Shown piece after piece: positions 25,104-32,359 of a DNA stretch of 37,779 nucleotides. Source of the stretch: an uncultured Lachnospiraceae bacterium (GTDB taxonomy: Bacteria; Bacillota; Clostridia; Lachnospirales; Lachnospiraceae); contig CANBFE010000032.1 of the NCBI GenBank assembly GCA_947367855.1, positions 1-37,779 on the forward strand, written 5' to 3'. Each line of letters starts with the position of its first letter. Within the stretch, counting starts at the first letter, position 1. The position numbers were made by a program, and so were the translations under genes. The notes under the pieces were generated by a model. The model worked only from the letters and a program-made list of their open reading frames with translations. It ran no database searches and was not told where the DNA came from.

Positions 25104-26924
25104 CTACTTCCATGGATTCCCCTCCGGGGAGACAGAGCCTTCCTTTTCCAACCAGTCCCTCAGAAAACTCCTCAGAGAACCTTTAAAAACCTCCGCCCCG
25201 CAGGCTTCCGCAGTCTCCTGCGTATATCCCTGCATGAAGAAAGCAATCCGGTATACTTCCTCATCCTCCAGTTCCATATTCCCCCGTGTTACCAGAAGAT
25301 AGGGAAAGGGATTGCCGTCTCCAGCCGCGTCAAAGCCTCCGGCCTCCAACGACCTGGCCTGGGCGCCTGTCATGGTCATCACCGCATATTCCCCGTCAAT
25401 GCCGGGACACACCGAAGCCGCCACATCCGCGTTGATCTTTCCTGCGTAAAGCTTTCCGGTAACGCCGGATTTCAGCTCAACTCCTCCCTCATGAAATTCC
25501 CCCAGGGGAACCATCACTGCATCCGTGTCCGCTGCGCTTCCCAGAGCCTTGCCCAACAGTTCCGCTGTCTGCTCCAGGGTAAAATCAGCGCTGCTCTCAC
25601 TGAAATAGAGCTTCTGCGCACTGTCCAGCCAGTTTCTCTGAAGTTCATCCATCCGGGCCATACATTTCGTCCCGTCCATCCCGTTCTCTCCCCGGAACCA
25701 TTCCTTAAAGGCCTGCCCCATGTCAGCCAGTACATGTTCCCAGTGGGCATAGGTCATTTTGAACGCCCTTCCCTGCCGCAATGCCTGCTGCGCATCATAA
25801 ATCAGGGAATCCCCGTCCACATCCCCGCTGCTCAGCACACTCATGACACAGGGCGTACTCTCGTCAACAAAAGCCGCCTGCCCCTCCTGGGAGTACATCA
25901 GCGCCAGAATCTTCACCGCATCTTCCAGTTTCTTTTCATTTCCTGGTTCAGTGAGACGCCTGCTGATTCCAAAATAGAAGCTTGGACTGTACATATAGAC
26001 ATTCTTGCTGCCATCCTGGCTGATATAGGGCATCATGCCCAGTTTGTCGCCTGTGTCCGGAAGTTCTGTAATGTTAACGGTCTGAACGGTGGTGCAGAAT
26101 ACGGCTTTCCGATTGCCCAGATAGTCCAACAGAATCTCAGGATTATTTCTGTCTTCCGGATCGGTTTCAAACATACCGATGTCAATATAGCGCTGCACAT
26201 AGGACATGGTATTCTCCCACATGTCCTCCGCCAGTGCCTCCCCGGCCAGAAATTTCTTCTCCCAGGTCCTTCCGTCCGGTGTGGTGAGCCAGGATGTCTT
26301 AGCCAGGTTGAAAACCGTGGAAAAGGGACCGCCGGTAAGCTGGGTCCCCACCACCCCGGGAATCAGCCCCGCCTCCCTGATCTCCCCGCATAACGCCTCC
26401 AACTCAGCGAAATTGGATGGGACCTCCCACCCATGCTCCTCCATCAGCGTCTTATTATAAAAGATACCGTACATGGCATTGCCCGTGGGCAGCAGATATA
26501 TCCCGCCGTCAATGGATACCTGGTCCAGAATGGCAGTTGACAATCCGTTGATGAAAGAATATCCCGACAGGTCCACCAGGCGCTCCTTTGCCAGTTCTTC
26601 GTCCAGAATCTGTGAGGTGATAAAAATATCCGGTATATCGTCTGCCCGCATCTGGTTCCAACTGTATCCGGTCATGTTCCCTCCTGTGTAGGAGAGGAAT
26701 TCCAGCTCAATATCCGGATAGGTCTCTCTCAGAAGCGTCAGGAATTTCTCATGCTTTCCGTAGCTGCCCCAGGTGCCCCAGGTAAGGGCATCGCCGTTTT
26801 CTCCTTCCCGCTCCTTCCCGGCGCAGGCAGACAGCATAAAAAACGCCATGGACAAAACCAGTATACCTCCGAAAATCTTCCTCATTGGAGACAGCAGTCT
26901 CCTTTCCTGATTACGTTTCCGCAT
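25104..26924 (-). CDS. solute-binding lipoprotein fused to a 5'-nucleotidase C-terminal-like domain
   Basis: Protein of 606 aa from the ATG at 26924. An ATG at 26885 (MRKIFGGILVLSM) is also possible, but the reading frame upstream of 26924 begins before the promoter. It has a signal peptide with lipobox LSAC (Cys34). Residues about 45-440 look like a sugar-type ABC solute-binding protein (ALTWGTWGSYGKHEKFL, GIFYNKTLMEEHGWEVPSN, PALRQG-like C-terminal hinge). Residues about 444-606 match the C-terminal domain of 5'-nucleotidases (TAELLGKALG, TMTGAQARSLEAGG, EDEEVYRIAFFM). No permease genes are adjacent. The next gene is a hybrid histidine kinase, so it is probably a sensory rather than transport protein (inference). 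Confidence 0.82.
   Translation of the reverse strand: MRKRNQERRLLSPMRKIFGGILVLSMAFFMLSACAGKEREGENGDALTWGTWGSYGKHEKFLTLLRETYPDIELEFLSYTGGNMTGYSWNQMRADDIPDIFITSQILDEELAKERLVDLSGYSFINGLSTAILDQVSIDGGIYLLPTGNAMYGIFYNKTLMEEHGWEVPSNFAELEALCGEIREAGLIPGVVGTQLTGGPFSTVFNLAKTSWLTTPDGRTWEKKFLAGEALAEDMWENTMSYVQRYIDIGMFETDPEDRNNPEILLDYLGNRKAVFCTTVQTVNITELPDTGDKLGMMPYISQDGSKNVYMYSPSFYFGISRRLTEPGNEKKLEDAVKILALMYSQEGQAAFVDESTPCVMSVLSSGDVDGDSLIYDAQQALRQGRAFKMTYAHWEHVLADMGQAFKEWFRGENGMDGTKCMARMDELQRNWLDSAQKLYFSESSADFTLEQTAELLGKALGSAADTDAVMVPLGEFHEGGVELKSGVTGKLYAGKINADVAASVCPGIDGEYAVMTMTGAQARSLEAGGFDAAGDGNPFPYLLVTRGNMELEDEEVYRIAFFMQGYTQETAEACGAEVFKGSLRSFLRDWLEKEGSVSPEGNPWK
26887..26905 (-). promoter_or_regulatory. 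hairpin over a Shine-Dalgarno sequence inside the lipoprotein N-terminus
   Basis: On the minus strand a perfect AAAGGAG (26905-26899) is followed by a 6-bp stem GGAGAC/GTCTCC (26902-26897 and 26892-26887) with a 4-nt loop, ending 1 nt before an ATG at 26885. The stem would hide the Shine-Dalgarno sequence or bring it closer to the ATG. It may be chance, or a sign that 26885 is a second, structured start. Confidence 0.35.
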
Positions 26925-27001
26925 GATAAATGCCCCCAGAAAAAAATCTTCACAGACGCTTCCAAAAACCTGTAAAACAGCCCGGAAAACGCCTCCAACA
27001 T

Positions 27002-27031
27002 ATTTTATCACACAGAACTTGGCCTAGTCAA
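27002..27031 (-). promoter_or_regulatory. promoter of the lipoprotein-kinase-DsbA genes
   Basis: On the minus strand, TTGACT (27031-27026) overlaps the stop codon of the hydrolase gene. An 18-nt spacer and TAAAAT (27007-27002) follow. The predicted start site near 26995 leaves a leader of about 70 nt before the ATG at 26924. Confidence 0.7.
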
Positions 27032-27789
27032 CTGCCTGATACGCCCGCGCGCTCCCTGATAAAAGCAATGGAGTGCTCCCGGGCCGCATGGCTGTCCCCT
27101 CCGTCAAATCCATGTCCCGCGCCCGGAATGACGATGAGCCTGGCGTCCCCGTAGACAGACAATGCCCTCCTGGAATAAGAGAGCGGCACCACCGGGTCAC
27201 TGTCCCCGTGGATCATCAGGACAGGGCCGGAATAGGCCGGAATCCTTGCATATACATCAATATCCATGGCCTCCCTGTCAAAGTCCTCCCCCAGACGTAT
27301 GCCGAATACTTCCCTCTCTCCCGCAGCATGCCGCTTCCTGGCGCCGTCCGGAATCACAAATGCCGGATACCACAGAACCTGCCCCCGAATGTCCTCCGGG
27401 CATTGCGCAGCCACCAGTGCCGTAACCAGTCCCCCCATACTTTCCCCCTGGAGAAAAATCCGCCGGGAATCCACATAATCCAGCTCCTTCACCCGGGCGA
27501 GAGCCGTCTTCAGATCCAGGCATTCCGAAGCCACAGTCATTTCCGCCATGCTTCCGTCGCTGGAAGACTCCGTTCCTCCGCCGCAGAAATCAAAGAAAAG
27601 GCAGCCTATGCCCGCTTCCGCAAATCCCTTCCCATGGTGCATCAGTTCCCGGAAATTGCTGCCGAAGCCGTGGCAGAAGATCACCAACGGCAGCTTCTGC
27701 TCCCGCCTCTTTGGCAGATACATCCGTCCCCTGATTTTCTTCCCGTCCTGCCTGTCAAAAATCATTTCCTCTGTCATTCCTGTCCCCAT
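27028..27789 (-). CDS. alpha/beta hydrolase
   Basis: Protein of 253 aa with the alpha/beta hydrolase order: oxyanion region FCHGFGSN, nucleophile elbow GESMGG with Ser117, acid region HGDSDPVVP, and catalytic His in GAGHGFDGG. There is no signal peptide. The family includes esterases and peptidases of the DLH/BAAT type, and the substrate cannot be named. The start at 27789 has AAGGA 7 nt upstream. An ATG four codons later (27777) is also possible. It has its own promoter and lies just upstream of the lipoprotein-kinase genes, which have another promoter in its last codons. Confidence 0.88.
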   Translation of the reverse strand: MGTGMTEEMIFDRQDGKKIRGRMYLPKRREQKLPLVIFCHGFGSNFRELMHHGKGFAEAGIGCLFFDFCGGGTESSSDGSMAEMTVASECLDLKTALARVKELDYVDSRRIFLQGESMGGLVTALVAAQCPEDIRGQVLWYPAFVIPDGARKRHAAGEREVFGIRLGEDFDREAMDIDVYARIPAYSGPVLMIHGDSDPVVPLSYSRRALSVYGDARLIVIPGAGHGFDGGDSHAAREHSIAFIRERAGVSGS

Positions 27790-27901
27790 TCCTTCGTCCT
27801 TCTTCCCTAACTATCTCCCCGCTCCATACGGATACCCGGCGCTGCCTTTTCTAAATTCCAGATTCTGCGGATTGCCAAAATGCCGGAAAAATACCACTAA
27901 C

Positions 27902-27936
27902 AGTATAACATTTCCGAGACAGATATGCAATCTGTC
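27902..27936 (-). promoter_or_regulatory. hydrolase promoter with a dyad operator candidate
   Basis: On the minus strand, TTGCAT (27930-27925), a 17-nt spacer and TATACT (27907-27902) lie about 110 bp upstream of the hydrolase. A perfect dyad GACAGAT-N5-ATCTGTC (27918-27936) covers the -35 box, a good place for a repressor. The rest of the 301-bp divergent gap up to the sigma factor gene (27790-28090) holds a weak TTGTAA...TAAACG pair near 27969-27997 on the plus strand and no other gene. Confidence 0.6.
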
Positions 27937-28090
27937 CCGCTTCCCCAATACTGCATTTCGTAATATACTTGTAACATAAATCTGTTTCGAATAAACGCAG
28001 AAGTTATGACAATGTATAAGTGAAGGGTCAATGAATTGCAGCCCTGACAAGACGTCTTAAGGAACTGCCTTCCCGGGAGGAACAAACAGT

Positions 28091-28618
28091 ATGACAAAAC
28101 AAGAGCTTGAAATCTGCATAGACAAATACAACAGGGATGTATACTCCTTCTGCAAGTATCTGACCAGCAATACGCAGGAAGCCGACGATCTGTATCAGGA
28201 TACATTTCTGACAGCCATGGAATGCAGGGAAAAGATCGATTACAACCGTCATCCCAAAAGCTATCTGCTTTCCATTGCCCTCCGCATCTGGAAAAACAAA
28301 AAGCGGAAGTTTGCATGGAGGAAGCGCATTGCGGAGGCCCAACTTTTAGTGGAGGAACGGGACGCGGAAATTAGCGAGTCCCCTGAGCCCACACTGGAAG
28401 AAAGTATAACCAGGCAGGAGGAAGACGTGGCTGTCCGTATGGCTGTCAATGCACTGCCGGAAAAACTGAGGATTCCGGTGCTCCTCTTTTATATGGAAAA
28501 TTTGTCAACCGCGCAGATTGCCGCAGCCATGAAAATCCCTGTGGGAACCGTGCTCAGCAGATTGCACCAGGCCCGGAAAAAATTAAAAAAAGAATTGGAG
28601 GAAATCATACATGAATGA
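28091..28618 (+). CDS. ECF-type RNA polymerase sigma factor
   Basis: Protein of 175 aa with GGGAGGA upstream of the ATG. Sigma region 2 shows VYSFCKYLTSNTQEADDLYQ and HPKSYLLSIALRIW. Region 4 shows LPEKLRIPVLLFYMEN, LSTAQIAAAMKIPVGTVL and SRLHQARKKLKKEL. It should direct RNA polymerase to a small regulon, often envelope stress. It overlaps the next gene by 8 bp, which is the normal place for its anti-sigma factor. No clear autoregulated ECF promoter could be fixed upstream. Confidence 0.92.
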   Translation: MTKQELEICIDKYNRDVYSFCKYLTSNTQEADDLYQDTFLTAMECREKIDYNRHPKSYLLSIALRIWKNKKRKFAWRKRIAEAQLLVEERDAEISESPEPTLEESITRQEEDVAVRMAVNALPEKLRIPVLLFYMENLSTAQIAAAMKIPVGTVLSRLHQARKKLKKELEEIIHE

Positions 28619-29852
28619 AAAATTGGATGCTGCATTAAGACATGCCCTTACGCCCAGAGACAAGGCTGATTTTCAACTGAACCGGAAAATCCTGAACAGC
28701 GTGGCAGAACGGAGAACAATAAACGAAAAACAAAAAAGGCGAATAAGCCCTGTGCCCATCCTTGCCTCCCTGGCATTGTGCATAAGCTCCGTAACCGTAT
28801 ATGCGGCATGGCAGTATCTGTCGCCTTCCGCAGTTGCTGAGGATGCAGGGGACAGAACGTTGGCGGAAGCGTTCTCCGGCAGCGGGGCTGCTCCTGCCGC
28901 CCCGCCCCAGTGCTTCGGAGAGTACCAGGTCACGCTGCTGGGCCTTATTTCCGGGGAAATGCTCTCCGACTATCCCCATTACCACAACGGCAACCTGGCG
29001 GCGGACAGAACCTATGCCGTCATTGCCATCGAAACTGCCGACGGTGCACCCCTTCCGGATACTTCCCAGGAAGGCTATGGAGAACTGGAATTCTTTGCCT
29101 CCCCCCTCATCGGCGGTTACAATCCTGCTCTTTACAACATGGCGTCCATGTCCGGCAATTATACGGATGTGACGGAAGACGGTATTTTGTACCGGCTTCT
29201 GGAATGTGACAATGTGGAGATTTTTGCAGACCATGACCTGTATCTATGTGTTTCCCAGGGCGCTTTCTATCAGAAAGAGGCTTACTGCTATGATGAGACC
29301 ACAGGAAAGATCAGCAGAAATGAGGAATACCAGGGGCTGAATGCTCTGTTTGACCTGACGGTGGATCCTTCAAAGGCTGACCCGGAAAAAGCGGCCGCTT
29401 ACATGGCAGACCTGGGAGTTGCGTCCGATCTCCTGACTGAAAAATTGAATGCAGCATTGGAGGATTCCTTTGAAGTGAAGGCTGAGGAAGGAAACAGGGA
29501 GGGCGCGGAGGCGGCGGCCTATGCCCTGCAGTTTACAGGCAATCCCTATGCCTGGGGAGAGGAGAGCCTCACGGAAGGAACGGACAGCTCCGGTTTTACA
29601 AAGAGCGTGTACGCGAATTTCGGAATCAATCTGCCCCACAGTTCCGCAGAGCAGCGTAAGGCAGGGACAAAAGTGGAGTCTTTGGCAGATGCCCAGCCCG
29701 GGGACCTGCTCTTCTACGAGACGCCTTCCCATGTGGCAGTTTACCTTGGAGACGGCCTCATCGTCCATGCCATGCCTGAAATGGGAATCTGCGTCTCCGA
29801 GGCTGATTTTGACCGGATTGCAGAAATCAGGCGGATTACCGCACAGGATTAA
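28611..29852 (+). CDS. probable anti-sigma factor fused to an inactive NlpC/P60 domain
   Basis: Protein of 413 aa. A short cytoplasmic N-terminus (about 44 residues, basic end KQKRR) is followed by one membrane helix (about 46-65), an extracellular domain of unknown type (about 90-290) and a C-terminal NlpC/P60 fold (about 300-400). The fold is clear: NPYAWGEESL, GTDSSGF, LPHSSAEQRKAG, QPGDLLFY, SHVAVYLGDGLIVHA. The catalytic Cys of DCSGF is Ser326 (codon AGC at 29586-29588), while His374 and His386 are kept, so hydrolase activity is probably lost. Position and overlap with the sigma factor suggest the N-terminus holds it. The usual zinc anti-sigma motif is not seen, so this role is an inference from context. 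Confidence 0.78.
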   Translation: MNEKLDAALRHALTPRDKADFQLNRKILNSVAERRTINEKQKRRISPVPILASLALCISSVTVYAAWQYLSPSAVAEDAGDRTLAEAFSGSGAAPAAPPQCFGEYQVTLLGLISGEMLSDYPHYHNGNLAADRTYAVIAIETADGAPLPDTSQEGYGELEFFASPLIGGYNPALYNMASMSGNYTDVTEDGILYRLLECDNVEIFADHDLYLCVSQGAFYQKEAYCYDETTGKISRNEEYQGLNALFDLTVDPSKADPEKAAAYMADLGVASDLLTEKLNAALEDSFEVKAEEGNREGAEAAAYALQFTGNPYAWGEESLTEGTDSSGFTKSVYANFGINLPHSSAEQRKAGTKVESLADAQPGDLLFYETPSHVAVYLGDGLIVHAMPEMGICVSEADFDRIAEIRRITAQD

Positions 29853-29913
29853 ACTTCCGGATTAAACTGAAAAACAATACTCTTCAGGCGATTGGGAGAG
29901 ACGGCGGAACGGC

Positions 29914-30801
29914 TTAAAGCTCCAGTCCGTCAAAAAAATCCGTTTCCGTCCTCTGCTCCCCCATGTATTTCAGGAAAAAGGCCTTCATTTCAGGGCTGTT
30001 CTCCCCGATATCCCCAAGGATTCCGGGGAAATTGTCCTGACTGATGCATCCAAGCTCCGCAAACAGGCTGTAATATTCCCGGTGGCTGCCATGCTCCTCC
30101 CGGACCACCTGCCAGGCCTCCTCCCCGGCCTGCCCCTTGGTCAGGCTTCTCAGGTACTGTTCCAGTTCTGCCCTCAGGGAGGAATCCAGGCCATGGGAAT
30201 GAAGGAGCCGCAGGAATGCCAGCCGCACCTTGACTTTTCTCCTGGCATTGGTGAATTCATCCAGGTCCGTGCCGATGTAGTCCTCCTCACCGTAAACGGA
30301 CTGGCTGATATATCCTTCCGCATCCGAAGCCCGCAGGATGGAAAGCAGCCGGATATCCCACTGCTCCAGCCATTCCCCGCTTCCTGCCCCGCACAGGTTC
30401 AGCAGATAATAAGCATCCATCATGGTCACGGCTGCTGCCAGAAGTTCCGCGCAGAAAGCAGCTTTTCCCCTTACCGCGATTCTTCCAAGGCTGCTGCAGT
30501 CTTTAAAAGCCGCTCTCCCAAAGCGCACCTGCCGCCCGGGAAAGGAAACCTCCCTCAGGCTGTCACAGTGGGCAAAAGCCCAGTCCCCTACCTCCTCCAC
30601 AGAATCGGGCATCACAATGGTACAAAGGCTTTTCCGGCTCAAAAACGCTTTCCTGTCAACAACGGCCACAGCGCATCCTTCTATCTGTGGGGGCAGCGCA
30701 AGATTTGCCGCAAATCCCTGAAAACCTGTGATGACGGCCCTGTCCTTCTCTATCCGATAACGGATGGTTCCGTTTTCCATATCTAATCGTTTTTCTGTCA
30801 T
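29914..30801 (-). CDS. short LRR_5-like protein with helical tail, module copy 2
   Basis: Protein of 295 aa without signal peptide. Residues about 30-110 hold two or three LRR_5 units (MPDSVEEVGDWAFAHCDS, SLREVSF, FGRAAFKDCSSL). The rest is helical (YYSLFAELGCISQDNFPG, ENSPEMKAFFLKYMG) and resembles the tail of the 618-aa LRR protein of copy 1. It is about half that length and has lost most of the repeat ladder. It starts 20 bp after the MoxR stop, so it is the last gene of operon copy 2, whereas in copy 1 the LRR gene comes first. The Shine-Dalgarno sequence is weak (GGTGG). Confidence 0.72.
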   Translation of the reverse strand: MTEKRLDMENGTIRYRIEKDRAVITGFQGFAANLALPPQIEGCAVAVVDRKAFLSRKSLCTIVMPDSVEEVGDWAFAHCDSLREVSFPGRQVRFGRAAFKDCSSLGRIAVRGKAAFCAELLAAAVTMMDAYYLLNLCGAGSGEWLEQWDIRLLSILRASDAEGYISQSVYGEEDYIGTDLDEFTNARRKVKVRLAFLRLLHSHGLDSSLRAELEQYLRSLTKGQAGEEAWQVVREEHGSHREYYSLFAELGCISQDNFPGILGDIGENSPEMKAFFLKYMGEQRTETDFFDGLEL

Positions 30802-30820
30802 ATTTCCACCGTTCTACAGT

Positions 30821-32335
30821 CTATAAATCCAACTCCGCAATTCGTTCCCGCAGACTGTCTCTGCGCCTGGCAAGCATCATATCCTCGCTGAGACGGGCGT
30901 AATCCGGACTTCCGAAAGCAGCGATAAAGCGGGCACTGGCGCTGTTGCCGGTAAGCTCCGTCAGCAGTATCAGCATCTCATTTCCCTCACCGAACGCCTC
31001 CTCCACAAAGGAAAAAAGCGCATGGAGCCTGGCCTGGATTCTCCGGGTCTCCTCTTTTGTCCCTGTGGTTTTTTCAGAAAAGCATTCCTTCAGAAAGTCA
31101 TAGGATGCCTGACTCCCCTCAATGCCCCGGGTCCGCAGTTCCCTGTGCCCGTCCTGCAGAAACCCAAGGACATTTCTGTGCTTCCTTCTGTCCTCTTCAG
31201 ACAGGGAGTTGGCGCTTTGCAGGCTGTCCAACAGCTTCCTTCTTCCCCGGGCCAAATCCTCCATACGGGCCAGAAACTGCGCCCCGCTGCATCCTTCCTG
31301 GGGCAGGCCGGCCATGCCTTTCAGCACATTTCTCAATTCCGTCAGAAATGCGGCCTGCTCCACCGCTTCCTTCATCTGTCCCTGCACTGCGTCCAACAGC
31401 ATCCCCAACAGAGACAGCCGCTCGTCAAAGGCAGCCGCCCCGGCCCTGACCGCAGCTTCCTTGAAACGGCCTTCCAGAATGTCCGTGATATTGTAGTCGT
31501 TTTTATATCTCTGATAAAGCTCATAATAGGCGCTGAAATCCTCCGCCACTCTTTCATTCCGCAGGTACTGAGCCGCCAACGCTCCGTCCACAGGCAGCCC
31601 CTCCTCTTCATGGAGCGCCAGAATCTCCGACAAATCCTCCCACCCCCTGGCAGTCACAAAGCTTCTCCCCCGGGCGGTGGTCTCAATGCGGAAGAAATGT
31701 TCTTTCTTCAAATCCAGATAGCTGATAATGGCATGATGAATCCGCTTCTCTGAGGCATACATTTTCCAGACCCCATAGTCAGGCTCCACCTCCATCACCT
31801 TCAGACGGTCAAGGGTAGCCACGTCGAACTCCCGGACAGACCTGTTGTACTCCGGCGGATTTCCGGCGGTTACAATGCCCCATCCCCCGGGGACCCGATG
31901 GCGGCCAAAGGTTTTATACTGAAGGAACTGCAGTATGGCCGGCGCCAGGGTCTCGGAGACACAGTTGATTTCGTCCAGAAACAGAATGCCCTCCTGTATG
32001 CCGCCGGACTCCATGGTATCGTAGACGGAGGCAATGATTTCGCTCATTGTGTATTCCGACACGCGGCAGGCAGCGCCCCCGTAATTCTTATCGGCGATAA
32101 AGGGAAGCCCCAATGCCGACTGCCTGGTGTGGTGGGTCATGGAATAGGATACCAGGGCAATGCCCATCTCCTGGGCAATCTGCTCCATAATGGCCGTCTT
32201 GCCGATGCCCGGGGCGCCCAGCAGAAAAATGGGACGCTGACGCACTGTCGGTATCCTGTATTCCCCAAACTCATCTTTTTTCAGGTAAAGTTTTACCGTA
32301 TTTTCGATATATTCTTTTGCCTGCCTTATGTTCAT
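30821..32335 (-). CDS. MoxR-type AAA+ ATPase, module copy 2
   Basis: Protein of 504 aa, clearly paralogous to the ATPase at 11087-12616 along the full length. It has Walker A GAPGIGKT (40-47), Walker B ILFLDEIN, the shared segment SYSMTHHTRQSALGLPFI, and sensor 1 VTAGNPPEYNRSVREFDVAT. The C-terminal helical part also aligns (AFDERLSLLGMLLDAV against GFDERVSLLGMLLEGL). It lies 24 bp after the VWA gene. It should form a hexameric ATPase that acts with the VWA partner. There is no sign of decay, so both copies are probably functional. Confidence 0.92.
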   Translation of the reverse strand: MNIRQAKEYIENTVKLYLKKDEFGEYRIPTVRQRPIFLLGAPGIGKTAIMEQIAQEMGIALVSYSMTHHTRQSALGLPFIADKNYGGAACRVSEYTMSEIIASVYDTMESGGIQEGILFLDEINCVSETLAPAILQFLQYKTFGRHRVPGGWGIVTAGNPPEYNRSVREFDVATLDRLKVMEVEPDYGVWKMYASEKRIHHAIISYLDLKKEHFFRIETTARGRSFVTARGWEDLSEILALHEEEGLPVDGALAAQYLRNERVAEDFSAYYELYQRYKNDYNITDILEGRFKEAAVRAGAAAFDERLSLLGMLLDAVQGQMKEAVEQAAFLTELRNVLKGMAGLPQEGCSGAQFLARMEDLARGRRKLLDSLQSANSLSEEDRRKHRNVLGFLQDGHRELRTRGIEGSQASYDFLKECFSEKTTGTKEETRRIQARLHALFSFVEEAFGEGNEMLILLTELTGNSASARFIAAFGSPDYARLSEDMMLARRRDSLRERIAELDL

Positions 32336-32359
32336 GACTGTCTCCGTTTCTCTCCTGAC

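Noticed and set aside
24939..26393. Plus-strand 484-aa open frame opposite the lipoprotein and kinase genes
   Set aside because: It crosses the junction of two real minus-strand genes and has no start signal or family match.
29853..29913. Direct repeat GGATTAAACT in the gap after the NlpC/P60-like gene as a regulatory site
   Set aside because: It overlaps the stop codon, has two copies only and lies between convergent gene ends, so chance is likely.
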